From Mixia osmundae IAM 14324 (lineage: Eukaryota > Basidiomycota > Mixiomycetes > Mixiales > Mixiaceae), in the NCBI RefSeq assembly GCF_000708205.1, contig NW_014575549.1:1-64000 (forward strand): DNA of 64,000 nt, written 5' to 3'. The notes beneath the pieces were generated by a model. It searched no databases, had not been told where the DNA came from, and saw nothing but the letters and a program-made list of their open reading frames with translations. A program made the position numbers and the translations under genes. Below, piece after piece: positions 37,179 to 47,764 of the stretch (positions are counted from its first letter, which is position 1; each line of letters starts with the position of its first letter).

Positions 37179-37230
37179 GGTGGATGCGAAGTCGATGCAA
37201 GGAAAATCTCAAAGTCAAGGTGGATTCGCA

Positions 37231-39650
37231 ATGACGCCCGCGCTTGCACCACTCGAGCTTCTCCGCAACGACTCCACAGAAGGCGACGCTTCTATCGCCT
37301 CTGCGCCCTATCGCAAAACCCGGCAGCCAGTCAAGATGACGTTCGAAGCCCACGCTGACGATTGGACTTGCATCAACACCATCCGAACGTAAGTTGTCTT
37401 CATTCAGTCCCAGACAGAGACTGAACCCGCGTTGGGCAGTCTTTCACTCGATGTCGTGAACAAGGCCAACAGCGGACATCCTGGAGCTCCCATGGGCATG
37501 GCGCCAGGCAAGCGAGCCTTTGAACCTCTCAGACAAGCAAGCTGACATCATGATGTGCAGTGGCGCACATCCTTTGGTCCCGCTTCATGAGATGCAATCC
37601 AAAATCGTCTCATTGGCCTAACCGCGACCGCTTCGTGCTGTCGAACGGCCATGCTTGCGCTCTGCAGTATGTACTTCTGCATCTGCTCGGCTACAAGCTA
37701 TCCATGGACGACCTCAAGAGCTTCCGTCAAGTCGACAGCACGTAAGTGCTTCATCCTGACTCGCAAATGTCGCTAATCTATCTTGCGAACAGCTGCAACG
37801 GCCACCCCGAGGTGCATCACACGGACGGCGTAGAGGTCACGACGGGCCCGCTCGGCCAGGGATTTGGCAACGCTGTCGGTCTGGCCATGGCGCAGGCACA
37901 AGTCGGCGCGACGTTCAACAAAGACGGATTCTCGCTCTTCGACAACTACACGTACATGTTTACAGGCGACGGCTGTCTACAAGAAGGTGTAGCGTCAGAA
38001 GCTGCATCACTTGCGGGCCATCTTCAGCTCGGAAACCTCATTGCCATCTACGACAGCAACAAGATCACTATCGACGGCGATACTGCCGTCTCCTTCACCG
38101 AGGACGTCACAAAGCGCATGGAAGCCTACGGCTGGCATTGTCAGACTGTCGAGCAGGGTGACGATGATCTCGAAGGCATGTACAGCGCCATACTTGCTGC
38201 TCAACAAGTCAAGGATAAGCCCTCTTTCATCACACTCAAGACCACCATTGGCTTTGGCTCGAAGCTCCAAGGCACTCATGGCGTACACGGCAACCCACTC
38301 AAGCCGGACGACACAGAAGCGATCAAGAAGAAGTTCGGCTTCGACCCTGCGGCAAAGTTCGCTATTCCTGACGCCACAAAGACCGCTTATGCAAAGATTG
38401 GCGAGCGTGGCGCAAAGCTAGAGTCTGACTGGACTGAGCTGCTGTCCAAATACACCGAAAAGTTCTCGGCGGAAGGCAAAGATCTTGAGCGGAGACTTGC
38501 GGGAAAGCTGCCGGACGGCTGGGAGAAGTGCTTGCCTGTCTATTCGCAGAAGGACGATGCGATCGCGTCTCGCAAGCTCAGTGAGACTGTCATCACTAAG
38601 CTCGCAGACGCTGTACCCGAGTTTGTTTGCGGCTCTGCCGATCTTACCGGATCCAACCTAACTCGTTGGAAGACGGCTACGGATTTCCAACCACCGTCGA
38701 CTGGGCTTGGCTCTTATGCCGGCCGCTACATGCGGTATGGTATCCGCGAGCACGGCATGGGTGCCATCGCCAACGGTATGGCCGCTTATGGCGGCAATCT
38801 TATCCTCCCTGCGATTTCAACTTTCGCGAACTTCACGAGCTATGCAGCTGGCGCGATTCGCTTGAGCGCACTCAGCGGCTTCCGCGTCATCTGGGTCGCT
38901 ACGCGTAGGTCTCTTGTCTACGTCGGTCCGTATAGCTAATGCGATAAGCAGATGATTCGATCGGTCTTGGCGAGGACGGTCCAACACATCAGCCCATCGA
39001 AGTGGCTGCGCATTTCCGCGCGCTGCCAAATATGCATGTCTGGCGACCTGCCGATGGCAACGAGACTTCAGCAGCATATCTCATGGCCATGATGAATGCC
39101 ACGACGCCCTCGATGCTGCTACTTACCCGACAGAATCTGCCTCAGCTCGAGAACTCGACCATTGCGCATGCTACAAAGGGAGGCTACGTTGTGCACGACA
39201 CGGATGGCGAGACAGATTTGACCTATGTCTCGACCGGCTCCGAAGTTTCGATCTGCATGGAAGCGGCGAAAATCCTGATGGACAAAGGCGTCAAAGTCCG
39301 TGTGGTCAGCTTGCCTTGCTTCGAAATCTTTGCAGCCCAACCAAAAGATTACCGCATGAGCATTCTGCCCGATGGTCACCCTGTATTATCGGTCGAAGCC
39401 TACTCAACTGTCAGCTGGGGCGCTCTCGCGCACGAGCATTATGGCATGAGTACTTTCGGCGCTTCCGGCCCATACAAGGACGTATACAAGAAGGTACGCA
39501 GCCAATCTGACCTCGCTCGAACTGAGCTCACCTAGATCACAGTTTGGCTTCACGGGCGAAAACATCGCTAGCGTGGGCGAAAAAGTGATCGCATTCTGGA
39601 AGGGCAAGACAATTCTATCGCCCCAGAACACTTGTCTAGTCGCTATCTAG
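37231..39650 (+). CDS. TKL1: Transketolase
   Basis: Thiamine-diphosphate enzyme of the pentose phosphate pathway that moves two-carbon units between sugar phosphates. Introns of 51, 53, 51, 47 and 49 nt. From ATG 37231 it has 722 residues; from ATG 37336 ([10 protein letters not shown]) 687, closer to the usual size, so the start is open. Motifs: [12 protein letters not shown], the ThDP-binding [18 protein letters not shown] after the fourth intron, and the C-terminal [15 protein letters not shown]. The second intron (37508-37560) has a GC donor, gcaagc; no GT is near, and MAPVAHILW is restored. Head to head with the SDR. Confidence 0.96.
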
Positions 39651-39689
39651 AATGAAGCGTGAAACACCAATGCAATAGAAGTATATGCG

Positions 39690-42663
39690 CTACTGAATGT
39701 CTAGATTCGTGCAGCTAAGAACAAACGTCACAATGACGAAGGCAGTCGAAAGACCACAAACGAAGTATTCAGAAAGCTTGCGTTCAGCAAGGGGTCTGAC
39801 TCTGCCAGCCTTGCAGATGGGCGTCGCGATACCAGTGATAGGATCACGGTGGATCAGTCGCTCTCTGCTTGGCGTGGTAGGTGGAAAGATGATATATGAG
39901 ATGGGCGCCCAGCAGCCGGCAAGCACATTGATCCAGATCATCGACGGCCACAGTGCGGTGAGCAGCAGCAGGAGACCAGTCTGGTGGAGTGTCCGCGACC
40001 CGTCGGCGTAGGCAGAGATTGCGGTTGCGCAGGCATAGATGACGCTGCTGAGAACGCCAGCAAAGATGACGAGCTGGATCCAGGCAAAGCCTCGGAAGAG
40101 AACGTTGTACGAACGTAGGTGTAGCGGCAAGCGAGCCTTGACGTCACGCTCGCTAGGACCTTGACGTGCGACAGACTCGTCCTGTGTGATGAGGTAGACT
40201 TTGCTCGCCGGCTTGAGTGCTCGGAAAAGTGCTATCAGATCGTATGATGCAACAAAGGCCAAGCTTTGCAGCTTGCGTCTCATCGTAGGCTGCCCGCTCG
40301 AGAGCGAAAAGCACAAGTCGTGCAAGCGCTCGGCAAGGACCGAGACGAAGAGGCTGCGCAGAAGGAAGTTGAGCTCGCCGACTGTGAGCACGGTAACGGT
40401 GAACTATTCGAGAAGTCAGCGAATGTCAGCGGATACATTGCGGGTGCTTACCTGTCCGAGATACAGACTGACGGGCAGCGCAATGGTCGCAAGCAGGGCG
40501 AGAATCGAGGTCAGTGGCGCGAGAGCGAAGCAGAGCTTGCTGAAGCGCTGCGCAAAAGTCATGTCGGCAATGCGTGCGTTGCGCACGAAGAAGCCCAGTC
40601 GCTTGGCCGTGCGGAGATGTCCAGTGGTAGTCTGCATGCGCTGGCGGACGTGCTCGGCATACGATTCGGGCACGAGAGAGTGTGTGAGAGTCTGGTCGAG
40701 ATGCTGTACGGTGAGACCTTTGCCTTGGATGAGGCTGCTGAGGCAGTCATCTTCGAAGGCCGATCCGGTAGGGAAGCCACCAATGTTGTCCAAGGTTGTG
40801 CGACGCAAGACATAGCCCGTCGAGGCACGCTCTTCGGGCTCCATGCTGTTGATGAAGCACGAAAGGGATTGGCTGACAGGTGTGGAGAGATTGTAGATGG
40901 ATGTCTCGGAAGTGACGAGCGATATTTGCTGATTTTGGACCATGTGAGCGATGGACGCACGCAGGATACTTGGATCAGGCAAAGACTGTTTGCGGGAGGG
41001 TCAGCGAGGCCACCGATAGCGAGCGATAGATTCGTACACTTGCAGAAAGGACCATGACGTATTCGCCGGCGATTCTGCCGTGCATGCGTGTCTCGGTGAG
41101 ACCAAAGTTTATAGCTGATGCCTTGGCATGGCGGCGACTCATGGGTTTCGTTTTGACGCGGCGATGGTAGGTGAGGTGGAGAGCGCGGTGCTCAGCGTAC
41201 TTGTTGGCGCGCACCTGAAGTGCCATTGAGCCAGCATCGTCGATGAGCAAGACGCGTAGACGGTCGACGGGCCAGTCAAGCTTGCAAGCTGCAATAGCAG
41301 CATCCATTGCGAGCTGATCATCTTCTCCTGTGCAGAGTACGAGCACGTCCACGGTGGGTAAAGACATCTCGCCGCGAAGTGAGAGGCGTTGAGTCATGCG
41401 GAAGCAGCGCTTGTATGTAGTTCGAAGCATATAGACGCCTGCGGGGCTTTTCAGCACAAGTCTGGTCAGAGCATAGCCAGGCGTACCTCCGAAGAGAGCA
41501 AAGACGAGCTCGAAGGCGAAGAAAAGCCATGCAGAGAGATAAAGGCGACCGGTCGCTTCGCTCGCGGAGATCAAGAAACGAAGACGCATGCTGAGATAGA
41601 AGACAGCAGCGAGCTGAGCAACGATGGCAGTGATGGGGCTGATTGCGAGCAGGATACGTCTGATCGAGGAAGCGGCCTCGTCTTGCTCCTGTAGAACTTC
41701 AGGGCCGGCTTGCTTGATTCCGAGGTAGTGATCGACCGAGCTGCGTCTGAGGGCCTTCTCGTCGTTGAAGAGCTTCTGTGGAATACCGCCGTGGTTGATC
41801 TGGAGCGCTTCCTTCCATTCCTTCGAGCTGAGCAGAGCCTTTCCGCCCATGGTACGGTCACGCTTCTCGTCTGCAGGCATGGCGGATAGACGATGGCCTT
41901 CTTTGAGAAAGATGGGCAGACCGGCATGTGACTCGTGACGGAGCAAGCGCTTCATGCGATCAAAATCGAGTGCGCCATTGCTGAGATCGTGCTCCTCCGG
42001 GCTGTCGGTCTTGCCATCGTCACTGAGAGCAGTTTCGAGACTGGGCACAAAGGTGATCGAATTGGCACGAGGGGGTGCATGGCCGACAGCGATAGAACGG
42101 TTGGCATACTGTGATGCCAGATCGGGCATGTAGTCCTCTGCGCGCACGAGGGATTCGCGGCGTTGGGACAGACTGGCAAAGGAGATCTTTGGCTGCTCGT
42201 CATCCTCCGAGAATCGCGAAGCGGGCATGGGAGGACGTGCGGCAGGCTCAGGAGCGGATACGGGCGATCCAGCTCGATAGATTGCTCGACCGCCACGGGT
42301 ATCATTGGAGACTTTGAATCTGATTTCGCCAGTCGATGACTTTGCCTCGGGATGGGGGCGTGTGGGCGGGCGCACAGCAAGTGCAGGTGAGGCTGCTGAC
42401 TCTGGCTCTGCGAGTGCTCTGCCATAGACGACAGGCTCCGTCGTCTCAGCAGAGGGAGGCTGTACTCGAGGCAGACGGTGATGGGGCGAAGCGAGCATGC
42501 TGCGAGACTGATCTGCGACTGTGGCAGCGTGCAATTGCTGGGTCAGATCACGATCGTGCTCGTCCGGGGTGAAGAAGCGACTGGCAGAGCTGCCAGAGGC
42601 GCTCAAGGAGAGCGAGGCTGACTCGCGGCGGTGGTGACCTTTGTTCTGACGAGAAGCCGGCAT
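39690..42663 (-). CDS. Divergent GT2 (cellulose-synthase-like) membrane protein
   Basis: Introns of 58 and 48 nt give 955 residues. A 340-residue disordered N-terminus is followed by membrane spans, a GT2-like domain and further spans. Recognisable GT2 elements: VDVLVLCTGEDD, VLLIDDAG, KASAINFGL and SAFEDDCLSS. Two key motifs look lost: where a DAD metal site is expected the spliced sequence reads VMVLSSLPDPS, and the QxxRW block is QRMQTTTG. The first intron (41043-40986) starts with GC; the GT two bases away leads to an early stop. May be a non-catalytic or altered-substrate member; the product is unknown. Confidence 0.75.
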
Positions 42664-43052
42664 CGTCAGATCTTGGCAGAGGGAGATGTGAGAAGCTGAT
42701 CTGTCGGTCAAGGATGAGTCAAAGGAGTGTGTCAGTCCTAGCTAGGACGATAGTGGTACGCTCTGTCTGTCTGGGTGCCTGTCCTTGCTGCAAGTCCTGC
42801 GAGGTGATGAGCTGAGCAGAACCAGGAAGGAGAACATCAATACAGCAGCGGCACGCCCTCTCGGCCGCAGTGAACGTTTCGTCATGCATTGAGAGCCGCA
42901 CAAGGCAAGTACTTTGGCCATCCTTCCAGTTGCCTTCGCCGGCGACGCGACACGCACGAGATGGCGAGCCACCACGAGCGCGTCAAGCTTTTTCTGCGCG
43001 CGGCACAAACCCAAAAAAAAAAAGGGTGAACGGGTCAACGGTGTAACGAGCG
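42664..43052. promoter_or_regulatory. Divergent promoter with poly(dA) tract
   Basis: 389 bases between the GT2 start (minus) and the Mrp51 start (plus). An uninterrupted run of 11 A lies at 43013-43023, flanked by CCC and GGG, 29 bases before the Mrp51 ATG. Poly(dA:dT) runs exclude nucleosomes in fungal promoters. Confidence 0.55.
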
Positions 43053-44426
43053 ATGGCTGCCTCTGGGTCATTTGCGAGGCTGTTGAAGAGCAGCAAGGCG
43101 ATCCACATCGATCCAGCGATACCGATCACGTCGACGACGTATGGCGGTTTTGCGCATCGACAAGATCACGGTCTCAAAAGGCCTCTGCCAAAGCTCGCTG
43201 TGCCTTTCGTCAAAGTCTCGCAGATAGACTCGCCCTACAGACAGACTGACTGGGTCGGGAGTAGTCGAGAAGCACATTTCGTGAAACGATGGGACGAGTC
43301 GGGCGTGGCTGTAGGGTCAATCGACGACGCCAGCCTCGAACACGATCTCTACGCGTCGCCAGAGATGACAGAGAGGGAGGGCAATATGACTCATGTCGAG
43401 TCTGTCGACATTGCTATTCTGACGGACAAGGAGTTTGAAGACTATCTGGCCGAGATACGCAAGCGACGGCCTCAGTTTCGCGAATTTGTAGCGCAAAGGG
43501 AGACAGATGCTCGCAGATTGCAAGCGACTCAGCTCAGAGGCAACACAGCGCCAGCGCAAGATATAAGACCCGTAGAGACGGAAGAAGTAGACCTCTACCA
43601 GCATGCGACGCAACTGCGCGATGGTATGTCACGCGTCAAGCGGTTCTTGCACGAAGAGGCACCCCTGCCGCCCAAGATTCAGGACAAGATCGATAAAGAA
43701 TCGCCAACGGGCTCGCTCCACGCTCGACACCCTGCTCTCGGACTGACCTACACGCCCCATTCGCAATTCGACAACGTCGTGCTCAATGAACCCCTGCCGG
43801 GCTTCTACCTCGCACCAGAGATGCTTGAGACCTCAGCCAAAGGGTTGGCAGCCTTCTTAGGTACTGTAGCTGGTCAACAGGGCACAGGTCTTTCCGATCC
43901 GAAATGGCACCAATCACGCAACAAGAGTGCGACGCCTGGCAAAGTTGACTTCATCGTTCGCTCTGCGCCCGTTTTCCCGACCGATACTCAATCTCGAGAC
44001 CGGTATACGAGTCCACAAGATCGTATCAAGGCACTCATCGAGGCAGCCTCTGAAACCGCACGAAAGAGACCTAGCCGGGCAAAGAGGCAACCGAGATCGA
44101 ACCTCTCGCTCGTACCGCCCAAGGCGGTCGGCGTCAATATTGCTCCTACGACGAACATCAATCGATTGGCAAAGCTGCAATATCCCATCGGCTCGAGCGA
44201 GTGGATCGCTCAGAACAGCACGAAAGAGACGCAACCGACGCTCGATTTTACCAGGTCGAGCCGGAGTCGGCCCAGCCTCTTGCGCTCTCGAGGCTCATCC
44301 GGCGGACTGCCTACACGGCAAGCCAAAGGAGATCCCAAGCAGAGGCGAGCGGCCGATCCATGGACAGCCGTACGACAGAACAAGGCCGAAGATGCAAAAG
44401 CGCTCGAGAACCTGCTCAAGTCTTGA
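43053..44426 (+). CDS. MRP51: Mitochondrial ribosomal protein, Mrp51 family
   Basis: Small-subunit mitoribosome protein. Intronless, 457 residues. The N-terminus carries the family hallmark: ITSTTYGGFAHRQDHGLKRP with PLPKLAVPFVKVSQID after it. The middle has an EDYLAEIRKRRPQFREF helix. The basic C-terminal half includes a GLTYTPHSQFDN block and then low-complexity sequence. No classical cleavable presequence is obvious, but the N-terminus is basic and Ser-rich. The assignment rests on the N-terminal 60 residues; the rest of this family diverges quickly. Confidence 0.8.
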   Translation: MAASGSFARLLKSSKAIHIDPAIPITSTTYGGFAHRQDHGLKRPLPKLAVPFVKVSQIDSPYRQTDWVGSSREAHFVKRWDESGVAVGSIDDASLEHDLYASPEMTEREGNMTHVESVDIAILTDKEFEDYLAEIRKRRPQFREFVAQRETDARRLQATQLRGNTAPAQDIRPVETEEVDLYQHATQLRDGMSRVKRFLHEEAPLPPKIQDKIDKESPTGSLHARHPALGLTYTPHSQFDNVVLNEPLPGFYLAPEMLETSAKGLAAFLGTVAGQQGTGLSDPKWHQSRNKSATPGKVDFIVRSAPVFPTDTQSRDRYTSPQDRIKALIEAASETARKRPSRAKRQPRSNLSLVPPKAVGVNIAPTTNINRLAKLQYPIGSSEWIAQNSTKETQPTLDFTRSSRSRPSLLRSRGSSGGLPTRQAKGDPKQRRAADPWTAVRQNKAEDAKALENLLKS

Positions 44427-44448
44427 TGTTGCTCGTATATGCATCATC

Positions 44449-45148
44449 TCATGCGAGTATCGCTTTTTGCTTCTGCGGCTCTGAGACCGAGACAGAGGCT
44501 CGCAAAGCAGCGGTGAGGTCGCCCCCGTGATCGGCGAGCATCTCCTGCGCTTGATAGTCTGTCAGACCGAGCTCCTTGGCCTGCTACTCGGTCAGATTGT
44601 GCTCTGCTCGCCGTACACCTGCGCACCAGAACGGTGACCTGCTCGGCTTGCAATTGCGCGGTAGCCGCTGCTCTCGCACTCTCTACGTCGCGGTCTTTGC
44701 TCTTTTGCGTGAGCTGTCGTAAATTGAGTGCTCTCAGGCCCTCATTGACCGTCCGGCGCCAGGTCATATCGAAATGACTCGGCTCATATCCTCTCTGGGG
44801 TGCGCCCGTCCCCTCAACGAAGTAAGCTATGACTGCAGACCAAGCAGCTCGTTGAGCTCGCAACGGCCGTGCTGTCGGCTTGCTGACCTTTGGGGCGAGC
44901 GGAATCGCCGAAACGGTTGCGCTGGGCTAGCAGAGCAGAGTGGTCAGGTTCGGGCAACAAGTCGTCCAACAGATTCCGCTCAGTCGTCGTTGTAGCCAGC
45001 GCATTATCCTCTGGCTCGGCCGGAGCCGCGCCTGCAGACGATATGAGCAAACGACGATGAGATGAGATCACTCAAGCTCACGAGCGACTTCCTTGCCCTT
45101 GCCCTTGTCGGCTGCTTTGACTGGTCTCTTGAGGTTGCGTGGCGGCAT
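44449..45148 (-). CDS. HYPK-like protein with C-terminal UBA domain
   Basis: Introns of 50, 55 and 43 nt give 183 residues. It starts MPPRNLKRPVKAADKGKGKE, a basic tail. The middle holds NLLDDLLPE and the block VIAYFVEGTGAPQRGYE that I do not recognise. The end, QAKELGLTDYQAQEML then ADHGGDLTAALRA, resembles the UBA-like domain of HYPK and NAC-alpha proteins that act at the ribosome exit. HYPK regulates N-terminal acetylation, but this protein is longer than typical HYPK, so the function is uncertain. Stops 22 bases from the Mrp51 stop. Confidence 0.55.
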
Positions 45149-45310
45149 CGCTCGTCGAGATAGAAGCGGCCTCTCCAACAAGCTTCGGCTGTCGCGCCCA
45201 AGGGGGCAAAGTCACTCGCTCTGCAGCGCAACAGCTGACAAGGCCGAGCCAATTTTGGTGACCTCATCGCTGCAAGTGCCGTCTGGCACTGTGCTCAGAC
45301 GAGATCCACT

Positions 45311-45903
45311 ATGGGACGAGCCATAGCGACATTCCTGGTGGCTTCGAGAGTGTACGGCTGCGCCAAATGTCACGCTCACCTCGCAACGGTCGAAACGATG
45401 ATCTCCAGGGTAGGGTCGAGACCTCGTCAGCGCTCAGGCTGTGCTCATCCACGTCGGGGATGTACAGCAATTCACGGGACAGCACGGAAGAGCATTCCTG
45501 TTCGATCAAGTGCAAGTGCAACCGAGCGTGTCACCGGAGAGCGAACAGAGCTGACCGCCACGTTCTGTGCAGGTTCAACATCGATCTCGGACCTGCAGAG
45601 GACAGAACGATGACAACAGGTCTCCATACCGTTCGAGACATCTACTGTGCTCGTTGCGGCACCACACTCGGTTGGAAATACGTCCGTGTCGCTATCGGTC
45701 GCTATCTTGGCATACAAGCTGACACGTCATCTTGCGCCTAGGACAAGGCCTTCGAGCAAGCACAGAAGTACAAGGAAGGGCGCTTCATTCTCGAGAAGAT
45801 GCTCTTGTGCGACCAGCCCCCGCTGCCCAAAGACGAGAGTCTCGAAATCCTCCCGGCCGAACGCGTTCCCCCGCGCTCGACGGCCAACGCCGTGCACCTC
45901 TAG
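45311..45903 (+). CDS. MOH1: Yippee-like zinc-binding protein
   Basis: Introns of 58, 61 and 60 nt give 137 residues. The Yippee fold is plain: [12 protein letters not shown] (first Cys pair), [42 protein letters not shown] (second pair), then [17 protein letters not shown]. Four cysteines bind one zinc. The yeast member Moh1 and human YPEL proteins are poorly understood; some act in GID-type ligases. The second intron (45512-45572) begins gcaagt; the GT two bases before it breaks the frame. An additional short 5' exon cannot be excluded. Confidence 0.9.
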
Positions 45904-46023
45904 ACCGTTTGTCCCCTCTGCATACCGAGCAGCCAGTCTGTATAGTCTATAGAACTCCGCCTGTCTCCTGTCGTCACCCATCTCTGTTGTCTCGTCTGAT
46001 ACAACATGCAAAGCATCTCTGAT

Positions 46024-47148
46024 CTAGACTGCGATAGGCGCCGCAGCGTAGTGCAGCTCGCCGGAATTCTCATACTGCGTAGCCACCTTTAGCGAACATT
46101 GCTGCAGACGCGAGTGATCATCAGGCTCACCTCGTACATGTCGAGGGCGACCAGACAGCTCTCGCGAACGACACGTGGCCCTTTGGTGCTCCATTCCTTG
46201 AGCACGCTCAGAACGTCCTCGTTCGCAATGCTGCCCAGCGCCTCTGCAGCTTCGTGCCTGACCATATCCGACTCTTGCTCGTTCTGGAGTACTTTGACGA
46301 GCGAAGGAACAGAATCGGGCGAAGAGAGTTGTCCGAAGATGTAAGCAATCTCGTGTCGGAACAAGGCGCTCGAGTCGCTAAATCCGTCTGCCAAAGCGAG
46401 CACGGACTCTCTGTCGCCGATATTCCGCAGGGCAAACATGGCACGATACCGTACGAAGAGTGACAGGGACTCGTCGAGCAGCTGAACTCGTAATTGTTTT
46501 GGCGTCAGTGCGCTTTCGGGCGTGTCGTGCAGGGATGCAATGCCTTGCGTGATCGCGGGTGCAGGATCGACAGTGCTGTACGGACTAGCGCCGCAAGGTG
46601 TCAAGGACGAGTGTACAGTACAAAGGCGTGCATGCTTACTTGGCATCTCTCAAGCACGCATTGGCCGGATCATGATCCCATTCGATCTTGGCCAGTGCAA
46701 TCTCGCAGGTCTCCCTGACCGATGTATCTGGATCTTGGGCGTATTTTTGCAAAACTGGCAGTGAACGAGGGGATGAGATAGCGCCGAGTGCTTCGGCTGC
46801 CTCGTGTCTGACCATCGGGTGCTCGCTCTCGTTCTCGAGGACAGAATTGAGAATGGGCAAAGCATAGGGATCCTTGATCTGACCGAGCACGTACGCTAGC
46901 TCATGACCCAGCAGCGCCGACTCATCGAAAGCTGCGCGCATCCCACAACGATCAGTCGGCCTGTCTGGCTCGGAGCGAAGGTGCCCACCCTTGCCGATAA
47001 TGTCGATGGCTTCGTGCGTTGCTATGCCTTTGAGCTCAAACAGCGCGCGAAACCGATGCGCTAACGGGACTTTGCCGCTGCTATTCGTCAGGACAGCCTC
47101 TAGCCTTGCATAGCCGGCCTCAGTGATCTCTGCCGGTGCGTCCACCAT
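46024..47148 (-). CDS. LIA1: Deoxyhypusine hydroxylase
   Basis: Completes hypusine on eIF5A using a di-iron centre held by HEAT repeats. Introns of 57, 55 and 56 nt give 318 residues, the normal size. The four His-Glu iron ligands are all present: [27 protein letters not shown] and a second [11 protein letters not shown]. The symmetrical halves (nt 46650-47148 and 46100-46560) mirror each other as expected. The last exon adds a short tail ending in PIAV. Divergent from RPB12, 92 bases between start codons. Confidence 0.95.
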
Positions 47149-47240
47149 GTCTCGTCTTCGTCGTTGGGTCGCTTCGTCGAAGAAATTTGTCGACAGCGCG
47201 CGACCGAAAGAGTTCCGTCGCTTGCCAGGCCTCTGACGAG

Positions 47241-47568
47241 ATGTCCAGACCGGACTATGGAGCTGCGCCTGGTCTCGGTGGCGGCAGTGGACCGGGAGCT
47301 CAAGATGCGAGCGACAAGCTAGCTTACTCGTGCGCCGGTCAGCCATACTCTGGTATCTGTGTAAAGAGTGACTCATCCCCTCTCTCTCGACAGATTGCGG
47401 GCAAGACAACAACATCGAACCCAAGGCGCCCATCAGATGCAATCACTGTGGCTGTCGGATCGTCTTCAAGAAGCGAGGCAAGAAGATGGCAGGTTTCGCG
47501 CAAGTCAAACAGTCCTTTACATGGCTTAGCACCGCCAGGGTTTGCAGGTTCAGTTCGAAGCCCGGTGA
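47241..47568 (+). CDS. RPB12: RNA polymerase subunit Rpb12 (ABC10-alpha)
   Basis: Zinc-binding subunit shared by RNA polymerases I, II and III. Introns of 56 and 44 nt give 75 residues. The core is [24 protein letters not shown] (the four zinc Cys) and FKKRGKK; the C-terminus VQFEAR is the universal ending and comes from the third exon. The N-terminus is a Gly-rich stretch of 25 residues. Too short for most gene finders because every exon is below 110 nt. Confidence 0.95.
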
Positions 47569-47764
47569 CGGCGCACATCGTGCTTAATCGGACTATGCAT
47601 ACGTCTATTGCTCCCCTCTATATCTGGGCAAAAGCAATGGCAGGCTGTTGTACTCTCGACTGCATCGCTCATGCAGATTCGAACTCTCTTCCTCGACAAC
47701 CTTGCAATATCGATCAGCCAGTCCCAACACTTGACCATCTATGACTTGTCTCAATGCCAATGCT

